Of a stretch of DNA of 43,596 bases, positions 33,115 through 42,015 are shown in pieces. Below the pieces are notes generated by a model, which saw only the letters and a program-made list of their open reading frames with translations, searched no databases and was not told where the DNA came from. The position numbers were made by a program, and so were the translations under genes. Source of the DNA: Candidatus Parcubacteria bacterium. GTDB taxonomy: Bacteria > Patescibacteriota > Minisyncoccia > Phycocordibacterales > UBA2100. The DNA is taken from positions 1-43,596 of the forward strand of contig QZJK01000018.1 in assembly GCA_003599295.1 (NCBI GenBank). The letters run 5' to 3'. Every line of letters starts with the position of its first letter. Positions within the stretch are counted from its first letter, which is position 1.

Positions 33115-34654
33115 CTTCTCGTTGCTGAGCAAGCGCGGCACGAATGTGCTTTTTTGCCATGTTCGTTTTTGCGATGTCGTGCCATTTGCGCGTCGGATGC
33201 CCGGCGGGTTTCGTAATGATCTCGACCATCTCGCCGTTCCGGAGGGGCGTATCGAGGGATACTAATTTTCCGTTCACGCGCGCGCCCGACATTGTATTCC
33301 CGAGGTCGGAGTGCACAGCATACGCAAAGTCGATGGGCGTCGCGGCGATAGGGAGGTCGATAACGTCGCCCTTCGGCGTGAACACGAAGACGCGGTGACT
33401 GAAGAAGTCGGATTTCAACGTATCGAGATATTCTTTAGATTCTTTCGAGGCGGGGTCGGCGTGTGCAAGTTCTTTCACCCATCCCGGGACGCCCTCCCCT
33501 TTATCCTCCACGACCGGTATTTTTTCCACAGCGCTCCATCCGAGCCGCGGGAAGAATTGCCGCACCCATTCGAGGCTTCCTCGCCGCCCCTCCTTCGCCC
33601 CCGCCTGTATTTCTTTGTAGGTGAGGTGCGATGCGATGCCGTACAAGGCTTCTTTGTGCTGCGCTTCCGTTCGAAGCTGCATTTCCAAGGCCCCGCCGTC
33701 TCCCGTATAGATGGTGGTGTGAATGCTCTGGTAGCCGTTCGGCTTCGGAAAGGCGATGTAGTCCTTTATCTTTCCCGGAACGGGGCGCCAATGGGAATGA
33801 ATGAGCCCAAGCGCGGAGTAGCAATCCGCTATCGTCGGGAAAATGACGCGGAGCGCGCGTATGTCATATATTTTTGTCATATCCCACCCCTTGCGCTCAA
33901 GCTTTCGGAACAGGGAATAAATGCCTTTGACGCGGGTTTCCGTGCGGAATTCGCGTAATCCTGCCTCGGCCAGTTCTCGTTTAAGGGTTTTCTCGACTTT
34001 CTCAAGCCGTCGTTCGTTCTCGATGCTTCGCTCTTTGAGAAGCTCGCGCGTCTTCTCATACTCTTTGGGGTACGCGTGCGGGAACGCGGCGTCCTCCAAT
34101 TCTTGCTTCGCGACTGACATACCGAGCCTGTCTGCTATCGGCGCGTATATCTCGAGCGTTTCGAGCGCGATGCGCATCCGCTTCTCGACGCGGGGCACGT
34201 GCTCGAGCGTGCGCGCGTTGTGCAGCCGGTCCATCAATTTGATGATGAGCACGCGTATGTCTTTCGCGGTCGCGGCGAAAAGTTTGCGAAGCGATTCGGT
34301 GTGTCGTTCAAGGCCGCGATAGCGGAGCGTCCCCAATTTCGTCACGCCTTCAACGAGAGAGAGGACCTCTTTGCCGAACGTATCCTCGATGTCTTTCGGG
34401 GTCACACCCGCATCTTCGATAGTGTCGTGGATGAGCCCGGCCGCTATCGAGCGCGGCCCCATGCCAGCTTCCGCGAGCAAATATGCAACTTCTGCCGGGT
34501 GCACGAAGTACGGGTCGCCAGAATAGCGCTTCTGCACTTTATGTGCTTCTTCCGAAAATCCATACGCCTTTGAGACAAGCTCAATGTCCTTGGCGTCCTT
34601 GCTCGCCATCGCGTCGAGTATTTCCTTCAAGGGACGAGGTTTTACGGCGTTCAT
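33104..34654 (-). CDS. Bifunctional (p)ppGpp synthetase/hydrolase, truncated Rel/SpoT form
   Basis: The 516-residue protein has an HD hydrolase domain (FVHPAEVA, GLIHDTIED at 73-81, DRLHNART), a synthetase domain with YDIRALRVIF and GKIKDYIAFPKPNGYQSIHTT, and a TGS domain (VFTPKGDVIDLP). The basic KIKD motif matches the RXKD class of bifunctional enzymes rather than the acidic class of RelA. It stops after the TGS domain, lacking the helical, zinc-finger and ACT regions that sense stalled ribosomes, so control may differ. The promoter carries an inverted repeat. Confidence 0.92.
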   Translation of the reverse strand: MNAVKPRPLKEILDAMASKDAKDIELVSKAYGFSEEAHKVQKRYSGDPYFVHPAEVAYLLAEAGMGPRSIAAGLIHDTIEDAGVTPKDIEDTFGKEVLSLVEGVTKLGTLRYRGLERHTESLRKLFAATAKDIRVLIIKLMDRLHNARTLEHVPRVEKRMRIALETLEIYAPIADRLGMSVAKQELEDAAFPHAYPKEYEKTRELLKERSIENERRLEKVEKTLKRELAEAGLREFRTETRVKGIYSLFRKLERKGWDMTKIYDIRALRVIFPTIADCYSALGLIHSHWRPVPGKIKDYIAFPKPNGYQSIHTTIYTGDGGALEMQLRTEAQHKEALYGIASHLTYKEIQAGAKEGRRGSLEWVRQFFPRLGWSAVEKIPVVEDKGEGVPGWVKELAHADPASKESKEYLDTLKSDFFSHRVFVFTPKGDVIDLPIAATPIDFAYAVHSDLGNTMSGARVNGKLVSLDTPLRNGEMVEIITKPAGHPTRKWHDIAKTNMAKKHIRAALAQQREAKR

Positions 34655-34662
34655 ACAAGCTG

Positions 34663-34690
34663 ATAATACTGCGACTTACGCAGTACGCAA
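34663..34690 (-). promoter_or_regulatory. Promoter of rel/spoT with an inverted repeat in the spacer
   Basis: On the minus strand, -35 TTGCGT (34685-34690), 16-base spacer and -10 TATTAT (34663-34668), 8 bases before the ATG. A perfect 7-bp inverted repeat TACTGCG/CGCAGTA (34667-34673 with 34679-34685) fills the spacer and could be an operator. Confidence 0.6.
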
Positions 34691-34729
34691 CGTGAAGAGA
34701 ATTCCGCCGTTTATTGCTTGCGCAGAATA

Positions 34730-34750
34730 CCTCGCGGCAGAGCCGCGAGG
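34730..34750. other. Stable hairpin upstream of repeat B
   Basis: CCTCGCGGC-AGA-GCCGCGAGG is a 9-bp stem with a 3-base loop between rel/spoT and topA. No U-tract is present on either strand. Confidence 0.5.
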
Positions 34751-34765
34751 ATGAATGCGCAGGAG

Positions 34766-34848
34766 CGGAGGGGGTCGGGGAACCGCGTTCGGTTCCCCGT
34801 GGAGGAGAGCAGCGAGCGGAGCGAGTGTTGAGAACCGACGGTTCTCAA
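34766..34848 (+). repeat. Two-hairpin repeat, copy B
   Basis: Front GGAGGGGGTC as in copy A, hairpin 1 GGGGAACCG-CGTT-CGGTTCCCC (34777-34798), a longer linker GTGGAGGAGAGCAGCGAGCG continuing to 34827, and hairpin 2 TTGAGAACC-GAC-GGTTCTCAA (34828-34848). Hairpin 2 differs from copy A but still pairs. Confidence 0.78.
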
Positions 34849-34895
34849 AAAATGAGATACCGCAACAGCTGGGCTAGCGCAGTATCTCATTTTTT
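34847..34895 (-). terminator. topA terminator formed with the topA 3' end
   Basis: A perfect 14-bp inverted repeat (AAAAAATGAGATAC at 34847-34860 with 34882-34895) includes the last lysine codons and stop of topA. On the minus strand the second arm ends in TTTTTT, giving a terminator that abuts repeat B. Confidence 0.7.
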
Positions 34896-37049
34896 CTTGT
34901 GCGGATTGTGATTCGGACATGCTCTGTTCGAGCAACGTTCGGGAATGGTTTTTGTCCCCTCCATCATGAGCGAGCCGCATTCCGGGCAAGTACGCCCCGT
35001 CGGTTTTGCTTTTATCGCATATTTGCACTCGGGATAGTTGGAGCACGAGTAGAAAAGGCCGAAGCGGCCACGGCGTTCCGTTAGTTCTCCCTTGCCGCAG
35101 ACGGGGCATGCGACGCCCGTTTTCGCGCGCGCTTCTTCGGCGGGGTCCTGCTTCACGAATTTGCACTTCGGATAGTTCGAGCAGGCGATGAATCTCCCAA
35201 AGCGCCCTTCACGTTCGATGAGTTTTCCGTCTTTGCATTGTGGACACGCTTCACCTATCTCTTTCGGGGGCGCTATTTCACTTCCATCTTCTTTTCGCGC
35301 TCCGAGGCACGCCGGAAATTTTGCGCAGCTCATAAAGCGCCCCGAACGCGACAATTTGTAGACCATTGGTCCTCCGCAGAGTGGGCAGGGGAATTCCGCC
35401 GGCGCGTCTCCCATGTTCGTCAGCTTCTCTATCTTCGCCTTGCTCTTTACCGCTTTCGTGAACGGGCTGTAAAAATTCCTGAGCGTTTTTTCGTATTCGC
35501 GCTTGCCGTCTGCTATCTCGTCGAGCTCGTTCTCCATCTCCGCCGTGAAGGTGTCGCTGATGTACTCGGCGAAGTGGTTCTCCAGGAACGTCGAGACGAC
35601 GTCGCCCGTATGCGTTGGAAGGAGCGTGCGTCCTTGTTTGTCGACATATCCGCGGTCCTCGAGCGTTTTGATGATGGTCGCGTACGTGGACGGTCTCCCG
35701 ATGCCGCGCCGCTCCAATTCTTTCACAAGACCAGCTTCGCTGTAGCGCCCTGGCGGCTGAGTTTCTTTTTCTTCCGAACGAGCTTCAATGAGATGCAATG
35801 ATTCTCCCTCGGCCACTTTTGGCAGTTCGACTTCCTCGCCGCGCGCGGCCGGATCGGCTTTGAGCCAACCCTCGAACATGATGCGGGAGCCCCGTGCGGC
35901 AAAAAGCGGGACGGATGCCCCGGTAATCTCCGCAGAAATGGTCGTGCGCATGACGCGCGCATCGGCCATTTGGCTTGCGACCGCGCGTGCGCGGATGAGC
36001 GCGTACAATTTTTTCTGTTCATCGGTCGCTCCCACGCTGTGTTTTTTCGGGTTCGTCGGGCGCACCGCCTCGTGCGCTTCCTGCGCAGTTTTGCTTTTCG
36101 TTTTATACGTGCGTGGAGAAACGTATTCTTTGCCGAACTCGCTCGCAACGGTCGCAATGAGCGCGGCTTGCGCTTCCTGTGCGAGGTTTGGACTGTCGGT
36201 GCGCATGTACGTTATATGTCCGGCTTCGTACAATTTCTGCGCGGTGCGCATTGTGCGGGACGGCGAGAAACCGAGCCGGGTCGAAGCAGCTTGCTGAAGG
36301 GTCGAGGTCGTAAATGGCGCTCGCGGCGCGCGCGATTGCTCGGCTTCTTCGACGTTTGCGACTTTCCACGGACCGGCCTCGGCGGCACTCAATATTCTTT
36401 TTGCCTCCGTTTCGGTCTTCGGCTCCTCGACGCAGGTAACGCCGAATTTCTTTCCTTTCGCGGTTTTCAGATCGGCGCTGATGACCCAGAATTTCTCGGG
36501 GATGAACGCCCGTATTTCCCTCTCTTTTTCCATGAGTATTCGAAGCGCGGGGGACTGCACGCGTCCGGCAGAAAGGCCGTAGCGCACCTTTTTCCATACC
36601 AGTCCGGAAAGGTCATAGCCAAAGAGGCGGTCTAACACGCGCCGCGCCTCCTGCGCGCGTCGAAGATCGTCATCTATCCTTCGCGGGTTCGCGAGCGCCT
36701 CTTGCACCGCCCGTTCAGTAATTTCGTTGAATACGATGCGCTTCGGTTTCTTGAGCCCGATAGTTTCCGCCAAGTGCCATGCGATGGCTTCTCCTTCGCG
36801 GTCGGGGTCGGTCGCAAGGATGACCTCTTCCGCCTTTTCCGCCATTCTGTGGAGCTCATCTATAACGTGCTGTTTCTCTTTCACGAGCTGGTAGCGCGGC
36901 ACGAAACCGCCCTCGACATCGACGGCGTCTTTATTCGATTTCGGCAAGTCGCGAATGTGTCCGACGGAAGCGCGGACGGTAAATCCTTTACCGAGATACT
37001 TCTCTATCGTTTTCGCTTTTGCGGGGGATTCTACTATTACAAGCTTCAT
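34887..37049 (-). CDS. topA: DNA topoisomerase I
   Basis: A type IA topoisomerase of 720 residues that relaxes negative supercoils. The Toprim domain has DPDREGEA (81-88), the catalytic Tyr281 lies in GHITYMRTDS, and three C4 zinc ribbons (CPLCGG, CPQCKDG, CPVCGKG pairs) plus a fourth cysteine cluster fill the C terminus, ending in KKK. On the minus strand, -35 TTGACA and -10 TATCAC end 8 bases before the ATG, again predicting a leaderless transcript. It lies downstream of dprA, a common pairing. Confidence 0.95.
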   Translation of the reverse strand: MKLVIVESPAKAKTIEKYLGKGFTVRASVGHIRDLPKSNKDAVDVEGGFVPRYQLVKEKQHVIDELHRMAEKAEEVILATDPDREGEAIAWHLAETIGLKKPKRIVFNEITERAVQEALANPRRIDDDLRRAQEARRVLDRLFGYDLSGLVWKKVRYGLSAGRVQSPALRILMEKEREIRAFIPEKFWVISADLKTAKGKKFGVTCVEEPKTETEAKRILSAAEAGPWKVANVEEAEQSRAPRAPFTTSTLQQAASTRLGFSPSRTMRTAQKLYEAGHITYMRTDSPNLAQEAQAALIATVASEFGKEYVSPRTYKTKSKTAQEAHEAVRPTNPKKHSVGATDEQKKLYALIRARAVASQMADARVMRTTISAEITGASVPLFAARGSRIMFEGWLKADPAARGEEVELPKVAEGESLHLIEARSEEKETQPPGRYSEAGLVKELERRGIGRPSTYATIIKTLEDRGYVDKQGRTLLPTHTGDVVSTFLENHFAEYISDTFTAEMENELDEIADGKREYEKTLRNFYSPFTKAVKSKAKIEKLTNMGDAPAEFPCPLCGGPMVYKLSRSGRFMSCAKFPACLGARKEDGSEIAPPKEIGEACPQCKDGKLIEREGRFGRFIACSNYPKCKFVKQDPAEEARAKTGVACPVCGKGELTERRGRFGLFYSCSNYPECKYAIKAKPTGRTCPECGSLMMEGTKTIPERCSNRACPNHNPHKKK

Positions 37050-37111
37050 GGCGGGTAGTGATATCCCAATACCATAGCATGTGTCAAGCTAATCGCTTCG
37101 CGCTTTCTCTC

Positions 37112-37972
37112 TTAACGTGCGCGAACTGTACCGAGTTCTTCGACGATGAGACCCTTTATTTCCATTGTTGAGAGCAAAATGTTCGCCTCGGTTATCGGAA
37201 GGTCGAGCGTCGCGAGAAGCTCATCGCGGGAAATGGGGGTTCGAAGCGCCTCGAGAACACGACGTTCAGCTTCGGAAACATCCGCGTGCGAAGCGACCGC
37301 TTCGCGCGCCTCATCCTTGATACCGAGCGCCCGCAAAATGTCCGCCGGTTCCGTCACCGGAGTCGCGCCAAGTTTCAAGAATTGATGCGTTCCGCGGCTC
37401 TCGGCGGAGAAAATGGAGCCGGGGACGACGAGGAGCTCCCGATTGTATTCAGTCGCGAGTCGCGCGGTGATGAGCGAGCCGGACCTCTCTTTCGCTTCGA
37501 CGACGAGCGTCGCATGGCAGAGCCCCGCCATGATGCGGTTCCGTTGGGGAAACGTGTAATCAGTCGCTCTCATGTCGGGCTCGAATTCCGAAAGGAGCGC
37601 GCCGCCCTTTTTGACGATTTCGCGCGCTAAACTTACATTCGCGCGCGGGTAGAGGACATTCCAACCAAGCCCGGAGCCGGGGACGGCGACAGTCGTAAGC
37701 CCCGCTTCAAGCGCCGCTTTGTGCGCTTCGGCGTCTATGCCATAGGCAAGCCCCGATACAATTAGTATGGGGTAGCCCCGAAGGCCCTCCATGAGATGAC
37801 GCAGGGCTTGCCTCCCGTACGAGGTGCACGCGCGGCTCCCGACGACGGCGAGCCACGCCGCGTCGAAACTCGGAAGTTTTCCGCGCACGTAGAGCTTTTT
37901 CGGCGCATCCGGTATCTCCGAGAGAAGCGGCGGGAACTCTTTCGGGGAAAGAATCGCCAAATCGGCCTTCAT
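37112..37972 (-). CDS. dprA: DNA processing protein DprA
   Basis: A 286-residue protein that loads RecA on incoming single-stranded DNA during transformation. The Rossmann-like core shows VVGSRACTSYGR, SGLAYGIDAEAHKAAL, GSGLGWNVLYPRAN and FPQRNRIMAGL. A C-terminal winged helix (ERRVLEAL...ISRDELLATL) is present, and the N-terminal SAM domain is short or absent. Start ATG 37972 is chosen because the longer frame runs into serS. TACAAT lies 8 bases upstream. Its presence fits DNA uptake, which many Patescibacteria are thought to use. Confidence 0.92.
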   Translation of the reverse strand: MKADLAILSPKEFPPLLSEIPDAPKKLYVRGKLPSFDAAWLAVVGSRACTSYGRQALRHLMEGLRGYPILIVSGLAYGIDAEAHKAALEAGLTTVAVPGSGLGWNVLYPRANVSLAREIVKKGGALLSEFEPDMRATDYTFPQRNRIMAGLCHATLVVEAKERSGSLITARLATEYNRELLVVPGSIFSAESRGTHQFLKLGATPVTEPADILRALGIKDEAREAVASHADVSEAERRVLEALRTPISRDELLATLDLPITEANILLSTMEIKGLIVEELGTVRAR

Positions 37973-37990
37973 GGTGTTATATTGTACCGT
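37973..37990. promoter_or_regulatory. 18-bp divergent dprA/serS region with overlapping -10 boxes
   Basis: Plus strand: TGTTATATT (extended -10, 37975-37983), 7 bases before the serS ATG. Minus strand: TACAAT (37981-37986), 8 bases before the dprA ATG. The hexamers overlap by three bases, so each promoter extends into the other gene. Confidence 0.7.
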
Positions 37991-39262
37991 ATGCTTGATA
38001 TTAAATTTATCCGAGAAAACAAGGATATTGTCGCCGCTGGCGCCAAGAAAAAACGCATAGAAGTCGACCTCGACAGGCTTGTCGAGCTCGATGACAAGCG
38101 CCGCGAATTGCAGGCCTCGATAGACGGCAAGCGTGCGGAGCAAAACAACGCTTCCATTGCGATAACGGGAGAGAAAGACCCGGCAAAGAAGAAAGAGATA
38201 ATCGCGCGCATGCAGGAGCTGAAGGAAACGCTTCGCCTCGAGGAAGAATCCATGCAGGAGCTTCTTAAGGAGTGGCGCTCACTCATGGTTCAGGTCCCGA
38301 ACGTACCAGATATATCGGTGCCGGAAGGGGAATCCGACGCGGACAATAAAGAAGTGCGCCAGTGGGGGGATATTCCAAAATTCGATTTTCCCGTCAAAAG
38401 CCACAGCGAACTGCTTCTCATGCACGATATGGCGGATTACGAACGCGGCGCGAAAGTCGCCGGCTTTCGGGGCTATTTTCTGAAGAACGACGGCGCGCGG
38501 CTTTCATGGGCGCTCGAGCGGTTCGTCATCGAGCGGTTCATGAATCGCGACGGCTTCACGCCGATGATAGTTCCGTCCCTCGTGCGACGAGAACCGTTCG
38601 TCGGCACCGGATACCTTCCGCAGAGCGAAGAGGATCTCTATAAAACGCAGGACGGCGACTATCTCGCGGGCACGGCGGAAGTCGCGGCGATGGGATACCA
38701 CATGGACGAAACGCTTGAAAAAAAAGATCTTCCGCTCAAGTTCTTTGCGTTCTCGCCGTGCTTCAGAAGGGAAGCGGGGAGCCACGGCAAAGACACGAAA
38801 GGGATTTTCCGCATCCACGAGTTCCTGAAGTTCGAACAGGTCGTTCTGTGCGAGGCGAACCACGAAGAGTCCGTGAAGTATCACGAAGAGTTGACCGCGA
38901 ACGCCGAAGCGCTTCTCCAAGAGTTGAAGCTTCCGTATCACGTCGTCATCAATTGCGGCGCCGATCTCGGATTGGGGCAGGTCAAAAAATACGACATCGA
39001 AGCATGGATGCCGAGCGAGGAGAAATACCGCGAGACGCACTCGTCCTCTTATTTCCACGATTTCCAGACGCGCCGTTTGAATATCCGCTATCGTGACGGA
39101 GAAACGCTCCGCTACGTGCACTCGCTCAACAATACCGCGCTCGCGACGCCGCGCATCGTGACACAGATAGTCGAGAACTATCAGAATAAAGACGGTTCCA
39201 TAACGGTGCCGGAGGTTTTGCGGGGCTATGTCGGCAAAGACACGATCGGGAAAAGTAATTGA
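37991..39262 (+). CDS. serS: Seryl-tRNA synthetase
   Basis: A complete 423-residue class II synthetase: the N-terminal coiled-coil arm that grips the tRNA-Ser variable arm (about 28-105), motif 2 FSPCFRREAGSHGKDTKG with FRIHEFLKFEQ, and motif 3 in the segment LNNTALATPRIV. Start ATG 37991 agrees with the family start MLDIKFIREN and with the extended -10 box 7 bases upstream; the longer frame from 37796 lies in dprA. It overlaps ftsQ by 35 bases. Confidence 0.95.
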   Translation: MLDIKFIRENKDIVAAGAKKKRIEVDLDRLVELDDKRRELQASIDGKRAEQNNASIAITGEKDPAKKKEIIARMQELKETLRLEEESMQELLKEWRSLMVQVPNVPDISVPEGESDADNKEVRQWGDIPKFDFPVKSHSELLLMHDMADYERGAKVAGFRGYFLKNDGARLSWALERFVIERFMNRDGFTPMIVPSLVRREPFVGTGYLPQSEEDLYKTQDGDYLAGTAEVAAMGYHMDETLEKKDLPLKFFAFSPCFRREAGSHGKDTKGIFRIHEFLKFEQVVLCEANHEESVKYHEELTANAEALLQELKLPYHVVINCGADLGLGQVKKYDIEAWMPSEEKYRETHSSSYFHDFQTRRLNIRYRDGETLRYVHSLNNTALATPRIVTQIVENYQNKDGSITVPEVLRGYVGKDTIGKSN

Positions 39263-40154
39263 CTTGCGGAAGAAAAAGCCCGGTAGCTCGGGCACGCTTT
39301 CTTTCAATTGGGGCGGGTCGCATGCGAGCCGCCCGAAGCCCGCACGGCAATCGCCGCTGCGCGCCCGCCGCCGCCGCACTCGCGCGATAGCCGGCCTCGG
39401 CATGTTCACGATACTCGCAATGCTCGCGTATGGCGCGAATTGGATATCGTACGTGCCGCGCTTTTCAATAGCGGCGGTCGAGGTCGAAGGTGCCGCTGAT
39501 ATTCCTCCGCGTCTTATCGAAGCGTATCTCGAAGCCGATCTGTTCGACGGCGCGTATGCTTTCCTCTCGCGGCAGAACATCTTCTTGTATCCGCGGGAAT
39601 CTCTTGAGGAAAGTCTTATGGAACAGGTGCCGCGCATCCGAAGCGCAAAAGTCTCCCGCGAAGGACTTCTCGCGCAGGCCGTCGTCGTCACGGTGGAGGA
39701 GCGGGAACCGCGCGGCCGCTGGTGCGATGCCGGCGGATGCTATTACCTCGATAAAGACGGTTTCATTTTCGCGTCCGCTCCGCTCGCGTCCGACATCGGG
39801 CTCTATACGTTCGCGGGCACTCTCGCGAATTCGGGTTCGCCGATAGGACAAACCTTCCTGCCGAGATATTTCCCGAACATGCTTGAATTCCTCGAAAAAT
39901 TGAAAGACGCCGGATATCCGCCGCTCGATCTCTCGCTTGAAGGAGAGGAAGACGTTTCTGTCATGCTTGATTGGGGTTTTGAGATTCGCGCTCCACTCAG
40001 AAGCGATCCCGACAAACTCATCCGCGACCTGGAGCTCGTGCTTGCGTCGGATACGCTTCGTGGTAAAGAGAGCCGGCTGGAATATATTGACCTCCGTTTC
40101 GGCAATCGCGTGTATTACAAATTCGAGAACAGTGAGGCGGCGAAGATAGAGTAA
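39228..40154 (+). CDS. ftsQ: Cell division protein FtsQ/DivIB
   Basis: A 308-residue protein with a basic cytoplasmic N terminus, one membrane helix (about 54-73), a POTRA domain beginning FSIAAVEVEGAADIPP, and a beta domain with VVVTVEEREPRGRWC and YYLDKDGFIFASAP, as in FtsQ. It would link FtsB/FtsL and early divisome proteins. The start overlaps the serS 3' end by 35 bases; no later start fits the reading frame before the membrane helix. No other division gene is in the window. Confidence 0.85.
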   Translation: MSAKTRSGKVIDLRKKKPGSSGTLSFNWGGSHASRPKPARQSPLRARRRRTRAIAGLGMFTILAMLAYGANWISYVPRFSIAAVEVEGAADIPPRLIEAYLEADLFDGAYAFLSRQNIFLYPRESLEESLMEQVPRIRSAKVSREGLLAQAVVVTVEEREPRGRWCDAGGCYYLDKDGFIFASAPLASDIGLYTFAGTLANSGSPIGQTFLPRYFPNMLEFLEKLKDAGYPPLDLSLEGEEDVSVMLDWGFEIRAPLRSDPDKLIRDLELVLASDTLRGKESRLEYIDLRFGNRVYYKFENSEAAKIE

Positions 40155-40160
40155 GGGAGA

Positions 40161-40207
40161 AGGCGGCCGATGGGCCGCCTCCGTGTGCGTTGGCGGATTT
40201 ATCCGCC
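40161..40207. terminator. Pair of hairpins between converging ftsQ and the small orphan
   Basis: AGGCGGCC-GATG-GGCCGCCT (40161-40180) and GGCGGA-TTTA-TCCGCC (40192-40207). No strong U-tract on either strand; they probably end both transcripts. Confidence 0.6.
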
Positions 40208-40208
40208 G

Positions 40209-40421
40209 TCAAAGGCGCAGTATTTCGAGAGCTGTCTCGACCTCGACAAGAAGGGGAAGAGGTATGCTCTCTTCATCTTCCCCAAACCTTTCTAAAAGTT
40301 GAGACAAGTCCCCTCTCTTACGAGTGTCGAGGGGACGCCCGTAACAGAGAAGAATTCTCACGGCAGACTCGGGGTCATGATGATCACTTGGCGTAAAGAA
40401 GAACGTTCGTCTTCTCCCCAT
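40209..40421 (-). CDS. Small orphan protein
   Basis: A 70-residue protein of unknown family, soluble and acidic in its second half (FGEDEESIPLPLLVEVETAL). It is supported by context rather than homology: a strong promoter, a Shine-Dalgarno GGAGG (40428-40432) at good spacing before the ATG, and hairpins right after the stop. This is the SD-led layout seen for the other small orphan genes here. Confidence 0.6.
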   Translation of the reverse strand: MGRRRTFFFTPSDHHDPESAVRILLCYGRPLDTRKRGDLSQLLERFGEDEESIPLPLLVEVETALEILRL

Positions 40422-40468
40422 CTCTGGCCTCCATTTAAGAGCGACGAAAGACCCGTCGTTCTATCGCT

Positions 40469-40498
40469 ATTATACCACTCCAAAGGGACATACGTCAA
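40469..40498 (-). promoter_or_regulatory. Promoter of the small orphan
   Basis: On the minus strand, TTGACG (40493-40498), 18-base spacer and TATAAT (40469-40474), predicting a leader of about 40 bases that contains a CGACG/CGTCG stem and the Shine-Dalgarno sequence. Confidence 0.7.
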
Positions 40499-40527
40499 AA
40501 ACACTGGTTTTATGCTATGTTTCCAGC

Positions 40528-41481
40528 ATGTCGAATTTTTGGGAGAAGCTGCCAAAGCCCTTCTTCGCGCTTGCGCCGCTTGAGGACGTGACCGATGCCG
40601 CATTTCGTCGTCTTATCGCGCGCCATGGGAAACCACACGTCATGTTCACCGAATTCACGTCCGCCGACGGGTTAATGCTGGCGGATGTTGAGGGACAGAA
40701 GAAACTTCGCAGGAAACTCATCTGCTCCGAGGATGAACGCCCTATCGTCGCACAACTTTTCACCGCAGTCCCGGAATACATGGAGAAAGGGGCACGTCTT
40801 GTCGCGGAACTCGGGTTCGACGGCATTGATATCAATATGGGATGTCCCGTGGACGAAGTCGTCCGGCAAGAATGCGGCGCGGCGCTCATAAAAAATCCCG
40901 CGCTCGCGCGCGAGCTTATTCGCGCCGCGAAAACATCCGGTCTCCCAGTCTCCGTTAAGACGCGCACCGGCTACACGAAGGATGAACTTGAGGCATGGCT
41001 TCCGGAATTGCTCGCAGAGGAACCGGTAGCCATTGCCATCCACGCGCGGACGCGGAAAGAAATGTCCGCGGTGCCTGCGCGCTGGGACAGAGTGAAGCGT
41101 GCCGTCGAGATACGCGATGAAATGAAGTCGCCAACGTTGATAGTGGGTAATGGAGACGTACGTGATATAGCCGACGCGCGCGTGAAGGCGCGAGAGTCCG
41201 GCGCGGATGGCGTCATGCTCGGCCGCGCCATCTATGGGAATCCGTGGCTCTTTGCGGAGCGTGCGGATGTCCCGACGCGCGAAGAGCGAATCGCAGCGCT
41301 TATCGAGCATCTTGAACTCTATGAAGAACTGCTTGGCAATGTGTCCAATTTCGCGCTCATGAAAAAGCATTTCAAAGCGTACATTTCCGGCTGGGACGGA
41401 GCAAAAGAGCTGCGCGTGCGGCTTATGGAAACCGAAGCGCCGGATGATGCGCGGAAGATCTTGGCGTCCGCGTCTTCATAA
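40528..41481 (+). CDS. dus: tRNA-dihydrouridine synthase
   Basis: A flavin enzyme of 317 residues that reduces uridines in the tRNA D loop. It has the N-terminal FMN-site FALAPLEDVTDAAFR, the catalytic Cys106 in DINMGCPVDEVV, SVKTRTGY, IHARTR, and the phosphate-binding IVGNGDV and GADGVMLGRAIYGNPWL. The group (A, B or C) is not clear. An extended -10 TGCTATGTT ends 6 bases before the ATG, predicting a leaderless mRNA. Confidence 0.92.
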   Translation: MSNFWEKLPKPFFALAPLEDVTDAAFRRLIARHGKPHVMFTEFTSADGLMLADVEGQKKLRRKLICSEDERPIVAQLFTAVPEYMEKGARLVAELGFDGIDINMGCPVDEVVRQECGAALIKNPALARELIRAAKTSGLPVSVKTRTGYTKDELEAWLPELLAEEPVAIAIHARTRKEMSAVPARWDRVKRAVEIRDEMKSPTLIVGNGDVRDIADARVKARESGADGVMLGRAIYGNPWLFAERADVPTREERIAALIEHLELYEELLGNVSNFALMKKHFKAYISGWDGAKELRVRLMETEAPDDARKILASASS

Positions 41482-41551
41482 TCACTGTTGCGCCCTTCCC
41501 TCGAAAGAGATAGATTTTTTGGAGGCTGGTTCACGGCTTGGGGAGGTACAA

Positions 41552-41998
41552 ATGTTCAAAACTAAACTCACTGCACCTCGCGAGCAGGAGTTGCGCCGCT
41601 ATGCGGAAGAATGCAACGAGAGTTGGCAAGCCGTCGCCGCAAAGTATAAAGCGGCGAAAATGGCGGGGCATAAACTCCAGTTTGACCCCGTACGTCTCAT
41701 ACGGGCCGTCGGGCACGCTCGCGGCATACTTCTTGATGATGCCCGGGACGTGATGAGGGAATTCGACGAAGGCAAGGCATGGGTCTCGAACATGTACATG
41801 CTCAATCGTCTTCCTGAAGAGGTCCTCGACCTGATGCGCTCATCGCGCCCTCTTCCGGAGCGGCTCATGGTCGCCGACGCCCTGTCTATCGTGCGGAGCG
41901 CGCCCGAATATGAATACTTGGTTCGCGCGAAAAATCTCATTAGGGGCCGCACGCGCCAAGCGCTCGTATATATAGAGCGCATGCACCGTGCGGCGTAA
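41552..41998 (+). CDS. ParB-HTH-like small protein
   Basis: A 148-residue protein. Its middle, GKAWVSNMYMLNRLPEEVLDLM, aligns with the recognition helix and following LPE helix of ParB (REYVSNSLRILALPEDMQDAL in this window's parB), but the ParB CTPase and dimer domains are absent. It is probably a DNA-binding protein. A strong Shine-Dalgarno GGGGAGGT (41540-41547) precedes the ATG at 41552. A hairpin follows its stop. Function unknown; similarity by eye only. Confidence 0.6.
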   Translation: MFKTKLTAPREQELRRYAEECNESWQAVAAKYKAAKMAGHKLQFDPVRLIRAVGHARGILLDDARDVMREFDEGKAWVSNMYMLNRLPEEVLDLMRSSRPLPERLMVADALSIVRSAPEYEYLVRAKNLIRGRTRQALVYIERMHRAA

Positions 41999-42015
41999 GG
42001 CGGGAGGTAAAGAAC

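Noticed and set aside
38504-39691. 395-codon minus-strand frame opposite serS and ftsQ
   Set aside because: It spans two confident plus-strand genes and shows only shadow composition.
40161-40207. Hairpin pair after ftsQ as a sixth copy of the two-hairpin repeat
   Set aside because: It has two hairpins near a gene 3' end, but lacks the GGAGG-type linker and front; treated as a terminator pair.
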